A stretch of DNA of 40,096 nucleotides from CAG-390 sp003523225 (GCA_902461815.1 CABPZE010000018.1:1-40096), one strand, 5' to 3'; counted from the stretch's first letter, positions 1-8,758 are shown. The notes: generated from the sequence alone by a model not told the origin. A program made the numbers and translations.

Positions 1-124
1 GAGAGCAATTATTAAAGCAGGTAGGGGCGAGCATCGCTCGTCCGCGGGCTTCTTTTGAGAGCAATTATTAAAGCAGGTAGGGGCGAGCATCGCTCGTCTG
101 CGGACTGCCAATGGCAGCCCCTAC
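1..124. repeat. Cluster of 56-nt hairpin repeats, with an inverted variant
   Basis: Two near-identical units run head to tail (1-56 and 57-106). Each has a GAGAGCAATTATTAAAGCAG lead, then GTAGGGGC, a small palindrome (GAGC-ATC-GCTC) and GTCCGC or GTCTGC. Read on the minus strand, 100-124 is another copy of the core with the same GTAGGGGC and GTCCGC flanks but a different stem (TGCC-ATT-GGCA). The stem change is compensatory, so the hairpin rather than its sequence appears conserved. Further copies lie at 317-400. This is a REP- or MITE-like non-coding repeat; no coding potential is seen. Confidence 0.75.
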
Positions 125-316
125 TTTCTTATCTCACTGCTCTTTTTTTACGTTGATTATTTACCCGAACAGACTATTGTGCGGCATGACTTTGTCCTCC
201 TCATCCTCTTCTCACGCTGGAGAAGGCTTTTTGTTACTGCAAATTATTTTGTTCAGCTTTCTAAACTGAAGTTTAACAATATTTTCACTTGTGTAAGATG
301 AAGAATGGATTCAGGC
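125..316. other. Non-coding spacer between repeat clusters
   Basis: No credible gene is seen on either strand. A weak plus-strand hairpin (CTTCTC at about 214 paired with GAGAAG, followed by GCTTTTT) could be a terminator for a gene left of the window. Otherwise the stretch is AT-rich and featureless. Confidence 0.4.
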
Positions 317-400
317 AGGGGCGAGCATCGCTCGTCCGCGGACTTCTTTTGAGAGCAATTATTAAAGCAGGTAGGGGCGAGCATCGCTCGTCCGCGGACG
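317..400. repeat. Second cluster of the hairpin repeat (partial copy plus full copy)
   Basis: 317-350 carries the hairpin core and the ACTTCTTTT tail of the repeat. 351-400 is a full copy that again starts GAGAGCAATTATTAAAGCAG and carries the GAGC-ATC-GCTC hairpin. The tandem phase is the same as in the 1-106 cluster, so the family amplifies as a 56-nt unit, not only as the hairpin. Confidence 0.75.
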
Positions 401-435
401 TCTCCCGCCGGGACAAACGGCACGATAAAATATAG

Positions 436-458
436 CGGCGGGAGACATGCTCCCGCCG
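436..458 (-). terminator. Hairpin terminator for the rhamnosidase-like gene
   Basis: A perfect 9-bp stem (CGGCGGGAG / CTCCCGCCG) with a 5-nt loop lies about 40 nt past the minus-strand stop codon at 498. The minus-strand sequence after the stem is TATATTTTATCG, which is T-rich but not a clean T run, so termination is likely though possibly not strong. Confidence 0.55.
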
Positions 459-497
459 TATGAAAATAGGCGCGGACATCTGATCGGGCGTTCCCTG

Positions 498-2657
498 TCA
501 GTCGTCAAGGCGGTGATACCACAGTGCGGCAAGCGCGCTCCAGCCGTGGCAGAGGCTTCCCGCTCCCCCGAAATCCGCCGCGCCCTTTATCGTCTCCCAG
601 AAGGAGGTCGCCCCTCTGTCCAGCATATATTTTCCATCCCCGTCAAGCTCGGAAAGGATGACGGAGGCGTATTTTTCCCGGTCTGCGGCGGCAAGCGCGT
701 CGTACCTGAACACCGCCGAAGAGAGCGTTGCGGGTATCACCTCAGACAGTCCCTCCCCGCCGCCGTTCGACGCTACTGCGGCAATGGCGCGGTCGGTGTT
801 GTATCCCTCACCCGCGCCGCAAAGCAGGCAAAGCGCCTGAGTGAGCACGGCATATGGCGCGTCCGGGCGGTCGGAAAAGCTGCGGAAAAGCCCGGCGGCG
901 GGGTCAAAAAAGCATCTGCCGGTCGCCTTTGCAAGTCTTACCGCAAGCGCGCGGTATTTTTCCGCTCCTGCGGCATATTCCGCCGTTTTTCCGGCGTTTT
1001 GGGTGAGTCCTGCCGCGCAAAGACCGAAAATTTCAGCCAGATCGGAGCAGGCTATCGCAAGGAATGCGCAAAGCGGCGCTTCGACCGGAAGCTCGCCATC
1101 AGGTGTGTTTTGATGTATGGCGGAGCCGTCAAGAGTGGGCGCCCATTCGTAAAAATTCCAGTATCCTAACCGGTCGGGAAAACGCCGGGGCAGCCCGTCC
1201 GCAGGGTCACAGCGGTCAAGGAAAGCTCCGACTATCCGCTCAAGCAGCGGCAGCTTTGAGGCAAGAAAGTCTGCGTCCCCCGTGAATTCCCCATATTCCT
1301 TCATCTGCATTATGTAAGCGAGGGAATAGCACGGGATCGGGCGGTCGATCCCCGCCGGAGCGCACAGGGTAAGCAGTCCGTCGCTGCGCTGACTGCGGGA
1401 AATAAGGTCAAGACTTGCCCGGGCAAAGGCAGAATTTCCGCCGCGGAAGGCGGAGTAGCCGCAAAGCATCTGCGTGCGCGAATCGAGAGTGTAAAGCGAC
1501 TGCTCCCGCCACGGGCAATCCTCGTAATGCTCGTGCATACAAAGCTCAAGGGTGCGCACGGCGCAGTCGTATATGCGGCGGCGAAGCCCGTCGGCAGCAA
1601 GGCGCGGCGGCTCGCGGCGCCGGAGCACAAGGCGCGTCGGAGCAAGACCGAGATAGGATATGTCCGCGTCGGGATCGGCACAGAAAATACAGAGATATCG
1701 GCAGCCGACCCGGCGCATAGGCTCAAGACGCTGATTCTCACCCGCTACTGCGGTATAGTCATAGGTAAACCGGCGGCTGTGGAGCGCGCAGTGCGGCGTT
1801 CCTCTTTGCTCTGTAAGATGCTCTCCCCAACCGATGCGCACGCGGCAGGACTTTTTCGTAAAAAGTAAGAATTTTATAAATCCTGTCTCCTCGCGTCCAA
1901 CGTCGGCGACAAGGTAACAGCCGTCGGCGTCACGGCGCGGAACGTCAAGGCAGGCATTGTCCATAAAAAGCCCGGAGTCGGAAAGCATCGCTTTTTCGTC
2001 GGGATCTTTATAAAATCCGCGCCCGACAACAGTCATTTCCGTGTGCGGAAACAGCTTGCAGCGTTCTATCGGGCGCGGAACGACCTCAAAAGAACCGTCC
2101 GCCGTGCCGACAGACGCGACAGACGACGACGCAAACGGAGTTTTTTCATCCCGCAGTGCAGAGGCGGCACTGTACTCACACCCAAGCCCAAGCTGCGAGG
2201 TAATAATATGATTTTTATACGGAACATATCCCGGCGCGGGGCGCGACGGCGTATCCGATGACGAGTGCAGCAGCACTTCTCCTTCCTTGCCACGCAGCTC
2301 GAAGATCAGATATGCGGGGCGCTTTGTGTGAGTAAACGAATCCACTCCCCAGTGCCACGCGGTGACGCGCAGTGAATGCGTACCGGGCGCGGCACGAAAG
2401 CTCACGCGGTCATATACCACCCTGCCGGGATAGTCCTGATACTGCCCGAAGCCTATGAGCCTGCCGTCAAGACGGAGATCATATTCGGAATCGGCGGCAA
2501 CAAAAAAATCAAATTCCGCGTCGCTCGCGTCCTCCGGAACGGTAAGATCGGCAACGAATTCGGCGTATTCGTCCGCTCTCCCGCCTCCCGTGAGCCAGAT
2601 AGGTTCCGCCCCGGCAAAAACCTTAGACGGTAATTTTTCCGCAATGCATTCTTTCAT
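498..2657 (-). CDS. GH78-type alpha-L-rhamnosidase-like glycoside hydrolase
   Basis: Probably removes terminal alpha-L-rhamnose from plant or bacterial glycans. No signal peptide is visible, so it likely works in the cytoplasm on imported oligosaccharides. The N-terminal ~300 residues look like beta-sandwich domains. The rest is an (alpha/alpha)6-barrel-like domain with the family motif EDCPWREQ and, near the C-terminus, GATSFWET followed by an SLCHGW motif, matching the catalytic region of bacterial rhamnosidases. Length (719 aa) is within the family range. I place the start at the ATG at 2657: the GGAG at 2668-2671 is 10 nt away, whereas the upstream GTG at 2666 would sit directly against it. 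The gene is monocistronic with its own sigma-A promoter. Substrate is inferred from family only; unsaturated or other hexose linkages remain possible. Confidence 0.82.
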   Translation of the reverse strand: MKECIAEKLPSKVFAGAEPIWLTGGGRADEYAEFVADLTVPEDASDAEFDFFVAADSEYDLRLDGRLIGFGQYQDYPGRVVYDRVSFRAAPGTHSLRVTAWHWGVDSFTHTKRPAYLIFELRGKEGEVLLHSSSDTPSRPAPGYVPYKNHIITSQLGLGCEYSAASALRDEKTPFASSSVASVGTADGSFEVVPRPIERCKLFPHTEMTVVGRGFYKDPDEKAMLSDSGLFMDNACLDVPRRDADGCYLVADVGREETGFIKFLLFTKKSCRVRIGWGEHLTEQRGTPHCALHSRRFTYDYTAVAGENQRLEPMRRVGCRYLCIFCADPDADISYLGLAPTRLVLRRREPPRLAADGLRRRIYDCAVRTLELCMHEHYEDCPWREQSLYTLDSRTQMLCGYSAFRGGNSAFARASLDLISRSQRSDGLLTLCAPAGIDRPIPCYSLAYIMQMKEYGEFTGDADFLASKLPLLERIVGAFLDRCDPADGLPRRFPDRLGYWNFYEWAPTLDGSAIHQNTPDGELPVEAPLCAFLAIACSDLAEIFGLCAAGLTQNAGKTAEYAAGAEKYRALAVRLAKATGRCFFDPAAGLFRSFSDRPDAPYAVLTQALCLLCGAGEGYNTDRAIAAVASNGGGEGLSEVIPATLSSAVFRYDALAAADREKYASVILSELDGDGKYMLDRGATSFWETIKGAADFGGAGSLCHGWSALAALWYHRLDD

Positions 2658-2684
2658 AGACGCCACACTCCTTTTTTCAGAACA

Positions 2685-2713
2685 AGTATATCACTGCCGA
2701 CGGAAAATGTCAA
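2685..2713 (-). promoter_or_regulatory. Sigma-A promoter of the rhamnosidase-like gene
   Basis: On the minus strand a consensus -35 TTGACA (2713-2708) and a -10 TATACT (2690-2685) are separated by exactly 17 nt. Transcription would start near 2678, giving a leader of about 20 nt that carries only the ribosome binding site. This supports the ATG at 2657 as the start. Confidence 0.82.
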
Positions 2714-2853
2714 CCGCGCACAGGACTTCTGCGAACACCTCCTTGCACGGTATTTTCTCCTCTTTTCGCCGTTTTTCTTTGTTTTTCTCCCGTTTTGGCG
2801 CAAAAATTAATCAAAGGTTCACAATATGCACAGTCCCCCGCGCGCCTTGTATA

Positions 2854-2882
2854 TTGACAATCTCATAAAAATATATTATAAT
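2854..2882 (+). promoter_or_regulatory. Consensus sigma-A promoter of the yicC housekeeping run
   Basis: Perfect TTGACA (2854-2859), 17-nt spacer and TATAAT (2877-2882). It lies 72 nt before the yicC start and diverges from the rhamnosidase promoter. It is the only consensus promoter seen before 12 kb and could drive the whole yicC-to-rlmN run. Confidence 0.9.
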
Positions 2883-2954
2883 AATTATATATGCAATCGC
2901 AACGGAAAGACAATTCCGGGCATTCCCCCGCAGGAAAGTGAAAGGATCACGCAT

Positions 2955-3866
2955 ATGTTCAGAAGTATGACGGCGTACAGCCGCAAATGCGCCGAGACCG
3001 ACGGGCGTTCCGTCAGCGTGGAGATAAAGTCGGTCAACAATAAATATCTCGATCTGAGCGTCAGGATGCCGCGCGCTATCGTCACGCTCGAGCCGCGCAT
3101 CCGCTCGCTTTTCTCCGAGGCGGGAGTCAGCCGCGGCAAGGTGGATGTGACCGTCTCCTGCACACGCATCTGGGGCGAGGGCGAGGACAAGACCTCCTCC
3201 GCACCGCTCGTCATCGACCGCGCCGCCGCCGCGTCATACATTGCGGCGCTCAAGACCCTGCGCGACGAATTCGGGCTTTACGACGATATTTCGGTGATGA
3301 AGGTCGCCGAAAACCGCGACATCTTTACCGTTGAGGGCGCCGGGGACGAGACCGACCCCGAAACGGAATGGGCGTACATCCGTCCGGTGCTTGCCGACGC
3401 GCTTGAAGCCTTTTGCGCCGAACGGGCGCGGGAGGGAGAAAACCTGCGCGCCGACATATGCGGCAAGCTGCGCGGCATCGGCGCTCTTGTTGACAGGGTC
3501 GCCGAGCTGTCGGACGCAAACACCGCCGCGCTTCACGAGCGCATCACCGCAAGGCTTACCTCCCTGCTTGCCGACGTCGGGGCAGCGCCCGACGAAAGGC
3601 TGGTGCTTACCGAATGCGCCGCGCTTGCCGACCGCCTTGCCATTGACGAGGAGCTGGTACGCCTGCGCTCACACCTTTCGGCGCTTGAGGGCATGACGGC
3701 GCAGGACGCCCCGGTGGGACGGCGCTTTGACTTTCAGCTTCAGGAGGTCAACCGCGAGATAAATACCATCTGCTCCAAATGCCAGAATGCGGAGATCGCC
3801 GCCCTTGGCGTGGAGCTTAAGAACGAAACCGAAAAGGTGCGGGAACAAATTCAGAACATCGAATAA
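2955..3866 (+). CDS. yicC: YicC/YloC family endoribonuclease
   Basis: A member of the YicC/YloC family, single-strand-preferring endoribonucleases implicated in small RNA and mRNA turnover in E. coli and B. subtilis. The N-terminus reads MFRSMTAYSR, followed by a conserved SVEIKSVNNKYLD segment. The C-terminal part (GRRFDFQLQEVNREINTICSK) is the typical DUF1732 end, which carries most of the family conservation. Length is 303 aa, close to the usual ~290. The ATG at 2955 is chosen because AAAGGA lies 8 nt before it and the family begins here; the longer in-frame extension would start before the promoter. It is the first gene of the remA/rpoZ/priA run, the usual Firmicutes position. Confidence 0.92.
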   Translation: MFRSMTAYSRKCAETDGRSVSVEIKSVNNKYLDLSVRMPRAIVTLEPRIRSLFSEAGVSRGKVDVTVSCTRIWGEGEDKTSSAPLVIDRAAAASYIAALKTLRDEFGLYDDISVMKVAENRDIFTVEGAGDETDPETEWAYIRPVLADALEAFCAERAREGENLRADICGKLRGIGALVDRVAELSDANTAALHERITARLTSLLADVGAAPDERLVLTECAALADRLAIDEELVRLRSHLSALEGMTAQDAPVGRRFDFQLQEVNREINTICSKCQNAEIAALGVELKNETEKVREQIQNIE

Positions 3867-3902
3867 GCTTTCCGTGAAAAAGAAAGGAGTTAGATCCAGA
3901 TC

Positions 3903-4166
3903 ATGAAATTCATCAGCATCGGCTACGGAAACATTGTCGCCGCCGACCGCGTTGTGGCTCTGGTAAGTCCGGATTCGGCGCCGGTCAAGCGCCTGGTTCA
4001 GGACGCAAGAGAAGAAGGGCGCGTTATTGACGTCTCCTGCGGCAGACGCACCCGTGCGGTCATCATTACGGATTCCGATCATGTCATTCTCTCCGCTGTG
4101 CAGGCAGAGACAATAGCCAACCGTCTTGACAGCGAGGACGGAGACAGCGGCGACGCCGAGGAATAA
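3903..4166 (+). CDS. remA: RemA-like (DUF370) DNA-binding regulator
   Basis: An 87-aa member of the DUF370/RemA family. In Bacillus RemA is a DNA-binding activator of biofilm-matrix and osmoprotection genes that forms ring-shaped oligomers. The family pattern is clear: MKFISIGYGNIV, then RVVALVSPDSAPVKRL, then a GRRTRAVIITDSDHVILS core. The acidic tail is variable. It lies 36 nt after yicC, so it is probably co-transcribed. The Shine-Dalgarno (SD) sequence AAAGGAG (3883-3889) is 13 nt from the ATG, longer than usual. In most Firmicutes gmk follows remA; here gmk is missing and rpoZ follows instead. The biological role in this organism is inferred. Confidence 0.9.
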   Translation: MKFISIGYGNIVAADRVVALVSPDSAPVKRLVQDAREEGRVIDVSCGRRTRAVIITDSDHVILSAVQAETIANRLDSEDGDSGDAEE

Positions 4167-4230
4167 AGCCTCCACGCGCCGGTATCAACAGGTCATAATT
4201 ATCAACAACATAGATTTAAGGAGTTATCTT

Positions 4231-4650
4231 ATGCTTTACCCTACCATCAATAAGCTCACAAAAGGAAAATTCAACCGCTATCAGCTTGCCGTTGCAACGG
4301 CTAAATGCGCGCGCCTTATCACCGACGAGTACGTCCGCGAGCGTCACATTGCCGAAAAAGCGGCACTTGGCGTAAAGGATGCAGACAAGACCGCCGATAA
4401 CATTGTAAATCCCGATTACCGCGACCGCAAGGCTGTGAAGATCGCAATTGACAAGATAGAGTCGGGCGAATACGTTATCGTGGATCGCGACGAGGAGGGC
4501 GCAATGACGTTCGGCGAGCATGCCGGCGTATTTGCCTCCGCCCATCAGGCAGGAGCCGCTCCCGCTGCAAAGGCAGAGCCTGCCGCCGACGCCGCCGAGG
4601 CAGAGAAGCCGGAGGAAGAAGCGGCGGACGCGGAAAAAGGTAACGCCTGA
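4231..4650 (+). CDS. rpoZ: RNA polymerase omega subunit with an acidic C-terminal tail
   Basis: The small omega subunit that helps fold and stabilise beta-prime in RNA polymerase. The conserved part is residues 1-85 (MLYPTINKLTKGKFNRYQLA, then AKCARLITDEYV, then KAVKIAIDKIESGEY). Beyond this it carries an unusually long tail of about 50 residues rich in Ala and Glu. Bacterial omega is typically 70-90 aa, so at 139 aa this one is long. The start at 4231 has AAGGAG 7 nt upstream; a longer in-frame reading that overlaps remA has no support. It lies 64 nt after remA, and priA follows 31 nt later, so coaBC, often found here, is absent too. Confidence 0.88.
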   Translation: MLYPTINKLTKGKFNRYQLAVATAKCARLITDEYVRERHIAEKAALGVKDADKTADNIVNPDYRDRKAVKIAIDKIESGEYVIVDRDEEGAMTFGEHAGVFASAHQAGAAPAAKAEPAADAAEAEKPEEEAADAEKGNA

Positions 4651-4681
4651 TCCCGACTGACCGAAGGTCCAGACAGAGGTC

Positions 4682-7213
4682 ATGTCCGCACAGTACGCCG
4701 GCGTATATCTGCTTGACGCGCCGTTTTCAATAGACCGCGAATACGACTACCGCATTCCGGAGGGTATGTCCCCCAGACCCGGCGACTTTGTAAGCGTTCC
4801 CTTTGGCAGCGGCAACCGCCGCGTAACGGGAATTTGCACCGTGCTTCGCGAAAGCTCCGATACCGACCCCGCAAAGATCAAGCCCCTTTTCGCAGTCTGC
4901 TCACGCGAGCTTTCGCTTGACGGCGAAATGCTGGGGCTTATGCGATTTATGAAGGAGCAGACGCTCTGCACTACGGGAGGCGCGATACACGCCATGCTTC
5001 CGCCCGCCGCTCTTTCAAAGCTCACCGAGTTCTTTACGCTGAGTCCGGCGTTCGGCTCAATGCCTGCCGCCTCGCTTGGAGACGCCGACTGCGAAAAGCT
5101 CGGTGCGTCTGCGCTTATGGTGCTTGATTTTATCCGCGAACACGGCAGAGTTTCGCTGTCCGCGCTGACATCCCGCTTCGGAGCTGCCGCGTCGGACGCG
5201 GTCGCAGCCCTGTGCGACGGCAAAAAGCCGCTCGTCATACGCGAGCTTGAGCCGTCAGGCACGTCGGCACGGTTGCAGATAAAATACTGCGAGCCGGCAC
5301 TGCCGCCCGACGAAATACGCGCGGTGCTTGAAAAAAAGCACCCGACGGTCAAGCGTCCGTCCTCCGCCCTTCAGATATCGGTGCTTGAAGCACTGCTCGA
5401 AGCCGGCAGCGGCGGAATGAGCGAGGAATCGCTTGAGGCAAGGCTCGGTCCGTGCCGCACACAGCTTTCCGCCCTTGAAAAAAAGGGGCTTGCAAGGCGC
5501 GTTCTGCGCGACGCGGTACGCGGGGAGACTTCCGTTGCTGACGCCAAAACGCAGCCGCCCGCGCCTATGGTGCTGAACGACGAGCAGGACCGGGCGTTCC
5601 GGACGCTCTCAGAGCTTGCAAGCGACGGCAAACCGCACGGCGCGCTGCTTTACGGCGTGACCGGAAGCGGCAAAACGGCGGTCATGCTTTCGCTGATAGA
5701 CAGTATGCTTGCCGCAGGCAGGGGAGTCATTCTCCTTTTGCCGGAAATCGCACTGACGCCGCAGTCGCTTGCTATCTTCTGCACGCGCTACGGAGAAAGA
5801 GTCGCGGTGCTTCACTCGGGTCTTTCACGCAACGAAAGATACGAGGCGTGGAACAAGATACGCTCGGGCAAAGCTCCGCTTGTCGTAGGCACGCGCTCGG
5901 CGGTATTTGCTCCGGTGAAGCGGCTCGGACTTATCATAATAGACGAGGAGCAGGAGCACACCTACAAGTCGGATATGTCCCCGCGTTACCACGCCCGCGA
6001 CATCGCCCGCTTCAGGAGCGCCGCCAATTCGGCGCTTATGCTGCTTTGCTCGGCAACTCCCTCGGTGGAGAGCTTCAAAAAAGCCTGTGACGGCACATAC
6101 ACGCTGGTGCGCCTGACTCACCGCTACGGCGGCGCGGCGCTTCCCGCCGTCACCGTCGCCGATATGCGCGCCGAGGCGAGGGGAGCGAACATCTCACCCA
6201 TAGGCACAGAGCTTGCGCGGCGGCTTTGCGAGGTTTACGCGCGCGGTGAGCAGTCTATCCTCTTTCTCAACCGCCGCGGCTACAATAATTTTGTGTCCTG
6301 CGCCGCCTGCGGAGAGGCTGTAAGCTGTCCGCGGTGCAGCGTTTCAATGACGTATCACACCCGCGGCGCGGATTACGGCGAGGGCGAGCTGGTCTGCCAC
6401 TGGTGCGGCAGGCGGATGCCGCTGCCCGAAAAATGCCCCTCATGCGGCTCGGAACACCTTCTGCGCATGGGCTACGGCACTCAGCGGGTTGAGCAGGAGC
6501 TGGGGCTTTTGCTTCCGGATGCGCAGATAATCCGCATGGACACCGACACCACCTCCACCCGCGAGGCTTACGACCGGCTGCTGGGGAAATTCCGCGCCCA
6601 CGAGGGGGATATCCTGCTTGGCACTCAGATGGTGACAAAGGGACACGACTTCCCCGATGTGACGCTGGTGGGAGTTCTGCTTGCCGATATGTCGCTGTAT
6701 CTTGACGACTACCGCGCAGGAGAACGCACCTTTGCAATGCTTACGCAGGTCATAGGCAGAGCCGGACGCGCCGACAAGCCCGGCGAGGCAATAATTCAGA
6801 CCAACAACCCGGAGCACGATATAATAAAGCTCGCCTGCCGGCAGGACTACGACAGCTTTTACTCGCGCGAGATACGTCTGCGCCGGGCGCTGACCTTTCC
6901 GCCCTTCTGCGACATTGTTCTGCTTACTGTCACCTCTCCCGACGAGAGGGCGGCGGTAATGTCGGGCAAGCTGCTGGCGGATAAGCTGCACGAGCTGAGC
7001 GGAGGGGATTTTACCGACGTTCCCGTGATAGTTTTCGGTCCGTTCCCCGCGCCCGTGTACCGCGTTGACGAAAAATACCGCGTGCGCATGGTGATAAAAT
7101 GCCGCCTCAACGGCAGGAGTCGGGCGCTGTTCGCCCGTCTGCGCGCGGAATTTACCGACAAGGCGCGCCGCGGACCTGTACTTTCGATAGATTTCAATCC
7201 CACAAATATCTGA
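4682..7213 (+). CDS. priA: Primosomal replication restart helicase PriA
   Basis: A superfamily 2 3'-to-5' helicase that recognises collapsed forks and reloads the replicative helicase. The N-terminal DNA-binding region starts AGVYLLDAPFSIDREYDYRI. Walker A is GVTGSGKTAV (near residue 325), the Walker B box is IIIDEEQEHTYKSD (about 420), and LCSATPS is motif III. Two zinc-binding Cys clusters of the CxxC type lie at about 540-585 (CAACGEAVSCPRC, CHWCGRRMPLPEKCPSC). The GYGTQRVEQEL, GTQMVTKGHDFPDV and QVIGRAGRA helicase motifs follow. Length of 843 aa is slightly above the family norm. No good ribosome site precedes the ATG: AGAGG is only 2 nt away, so coupling to rpoZ is possible. Confidence 0.96.
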   Translation: MSAQYAGVYLLDAPFSIDREYDYRIPEGMSPRPGDFVSVPFGSGNRRVTGICTVLRESSDTDPAKIKPLFAVCSRELSLDGEMLGLMRFMKEQTLCTTGGAIHAMLPPAALSKLTEFFTLSPAFGSMPAASLGDADCEKLGASALMVLDFIREHGRVSLSALTSRFGAAASDAVAALCDGKKPLVIRELEPSGTSARLQIKYCEPALPPDEIRAVLEKKHPTVKRPSSALQISVLEALLEAGSGGMSEESLEARLGPCRTQLSALEKKGLARRVLRDAVRGETSVADAKTQPPAPMVLNDEQDRAFRTLSELASDGKPHGALLYGVTGSGKTAVMLSLIDSMLAAGRGVILLLPEIALTPQSLAIFCTRYGERVAVLHSGLSRNERYEAWNKIRSGKAPLVVGTRSAVFAPVKRLGLIIIDEEQEHTYKSDMSPRYHARDIARFRSAANSALMLLCSATPSVESFKKACDGTYTLVRLTHRYGGAALPAVTVADMRAEARGANISPIGTELARRLCEVYARGEQSILFLNRRGYNNFVSCAACGEAVSCPRCSVSMTYHTRGADYGEGELVCHWCGRRMPLPEKCPSCGSEHLLRMGYGTQRVEQELGLLLPDAQIIRMDTDTTSTREAYDRLLGKFRAHEGDILLGTQMVTKGHDFPDVTLVGVLLADMSLYLDDYRAGERTFAMLTQVIGRAGRADKPGEAIIQTNNPEHDIIKLACRQDYDSFYSREIRLRRALTFPPFCDIVLLTVTSPDERAAVMSGKLLADKLHELSGGDFTDVPVIVFGPFPAPVYRVDEKYRVRMVIKCRLNGRSRALFARLRAEFTDKARRGPVLSIDFNPTNI

Positions 7214-7250
7214 GTGGAAAATACATATACTTAAATAAAGGTGATATTCA

Positions 7251-7706
7251 ATGGCTAAAAGAAAAATACTTACCGACCGCGACCCGACGCTCCGTCAGAT
7301 CAGCCGTCCGGTCGAAAGGATAACTCCGAGGATACAACAGCTGCTGGACGATATGCTTGAAACGATGCGCGCCGCCGACGGCGTGGGTCTTGCCGCTCCG
7401 CAGGTGGGAGTGCTGCGCCGTCTGGTGGTCGTGGAGGTGGAGGAAGGCAAGCCCATCTTCCTTATCAACCCCGAAATAACCTATACCTCGGGCGAGCAGG
7501 AGGGTACCGAGGGGTGCCTTTCAGTCCCCGGCAGAGCGGGCGTGGTACGCCGCCCGCAAAAGGTGACGGTAAAAGCCACGGGACGAGACGGCAAGCCGCT
7601 TGAGATCACAGGTACCGACCTGCTTGCCCGTGCCTTCTGCCACGAGATAGACCATCTTGACGGAAAGCTGTATACGGACATCGCGCTGTATATGGAGGAC
7701 AAATAA
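7251..7706 (+). CDS. def: Peptide deformylase
   Basis: Removes the formyl group from the N-terminal Met of nascent proteins at the ribosome. All three family motifs are present: GVGLAAPQVG (residues 44-53), EGCLSVPG with metal ligand Cys89, and CHEIDHLDG with ligands His131 and His135 and catalytic Glu132. The residue before HEIDH is Cys where many homologues have Gln. At 151 aa it is a compact Gram-positive-type enzyme. AAAGGTG lies 8 nt before the ATG. Its stop codon overlaps the next start by one base, tying it to fmt, which puts the formyl group on initiator tRNA. Confidence 0.96.
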   Translation: MAKRKILTDRDPTLRQISRPVERITPRIQQLLDDMLETMRAADGVGLAAPQVGVLRRLVVVEVEEGKPIFLINPEITYTSGEQEGTEGCLSVPGRAGVVRRPQKVTVKATGRDGKPLEITGTDLLARAFCHEIDHLDGKLYTDIALYMEDK

Positions 7707-8758
7707 TGAGCGCCGGACCGGTCGGAATACCGGGGAAAACTAATATGGATAGATCAAAAACAAGTATAAGCACGCCCGTCCCCGCACCCGCAGAACCGCT
7801 GAGGATACTCTTTATGGGTACGCCGGACTTTGCCGCCGTCTCGCTGAGGGCGCTCTCGGAGTACACCGCCCGCTGCGGCGGAAGGCTTGTCGGCGTATTT
7901 ACCCGTGAGGATAAGCCCTCGGGCAGAGGCTATAAGCTCACCCCGCCGCCCGTCAAGGTGCTGGCGCAGGAGCTGGGACTTCCCGTATTTCAGCCCAAGA
8001 CCCTCCGCACGGAGGAGGCTATGGAAACACTGCGCGCGCTTGACCCAAATCTTATAATCGTGGTCGCATACGGCCGCATTTTGCCGCCCGAGGTGCTTGA
8101 TCATCCCGCATACGGATGTATAAATGTTCACGGCTCTCTGTTACCGGAATACCGCGGAGCGGCGCCCATGCAGCGCGCAATGATAGACGGAAAGACCGTC
8201 ACCGGGATCACGACCATGTATATGAACGAAGGTCTTGACACCGGGGATATGCTGCTTCGGCGCGAGGTACCGATCGGAGAGAACGACGATTTCGGCGTAC
8301 TGCACGACCGCATGGCGGCGGCGGGAGCAGACCTGCTTACCGCAACGCTTGACGCGCTGTGCGGCGGCAGGCTCACGCGAACCCCGCAGACAGACGAGGG
8401 CGCGTCATACGCCGCAAAAATTGAAAAATCCGACTGCCGCCTTGACTTTGAACGTCCCGCCTCAGAGCTTTACGATCTCATACGCGGCACCTCACCCGCT
8501 CCGCTTGCGTGGACGCACACCCCGGACGGCAAGCTGCTTAAAATTGCCGCAGCGCGGCTTTTGCAGGCTCCCACCGCGGAGGACGTCGCACCGGGAACGG
8601 TAACGTCGCTTGACGGGCATGGAGAGGGCGGAATAACCGTTGCGTGCGGCAAGGGCAGTCTTATATTCACCCGCGTGCTTCCGGAGGGAAAGGGACGCAT
8701 GAGCGCCGCCGAGTTCATCCGGGGAAGAAAGATCAACGAGGGCGACAGACTGAGCTGA
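7706..8758 (+). CDS. fmt: Methionyl-tRNA formyltransferase
   Basis: Transfers formyl from 10-formyl-THF to Met-tRNA(fMet). The N-terminal catalytic domain has RILFMGTPDFA, the INVHGSLLPEYRGAAP stretch (catalytic Asn and His) and LDTGDML (catalytic Asp). The C-terminal tRNA-binding domain ends GRKINEGDRLS. The annotated frame begins at a TAATG overlap with def. That adds about 32 residues before the conserved RILFMG start, so an in-frame ATG at 7745 could be the real start, still with an N-terminal extension. Coupling with def favours 7706. Function is secure; the start is not. Confidence 0.95.
   Translation: MSAGPVGIPGKTNMDRSKTSISTPVPAPAEPLRILFMGTPDFAAVSLRALSEYTARCGGRLVGVFTREDKPSGRGYKLTPPPVKVLAQELGLPVFQPKTLRTEEAMETLRALDPNLIIVVAYGRILPPEVLDHPAYGCINVHGSLLPEYRGAAPMQRAMIDGKTVTGITTMYMNEGLDTGDMLLRREVPIGENDDFGVLHDRMAAAGADLLTATLDALCGGRLTRTPQTDEGASYAAKIEKSDCRLDFERPASELYDLIRGTSPAPLAWTHTPDGKLLKIAAARLLQAPTAEDVAPGTVTSLDGHGEGGITVACGKGSLIFTRVLPEGKGRMSAAEFIRGRKINEGDRLS

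Noticed and set aside
1..400. Short repeats as a CRISPR array
   Set aside because: Copies are back to back or separated by unrelated DNA, occur in both orientations and have variable stems; no regular spacers.
447..1169. 240-codon plus-strand reading frame across the rhamnosidase gene
   Set aside because: Basic, low-complexity protein with no motif, antisense to a gene with clear GH78 motifs, its own promoter and a ribosome site. GC-rich shadow frame.
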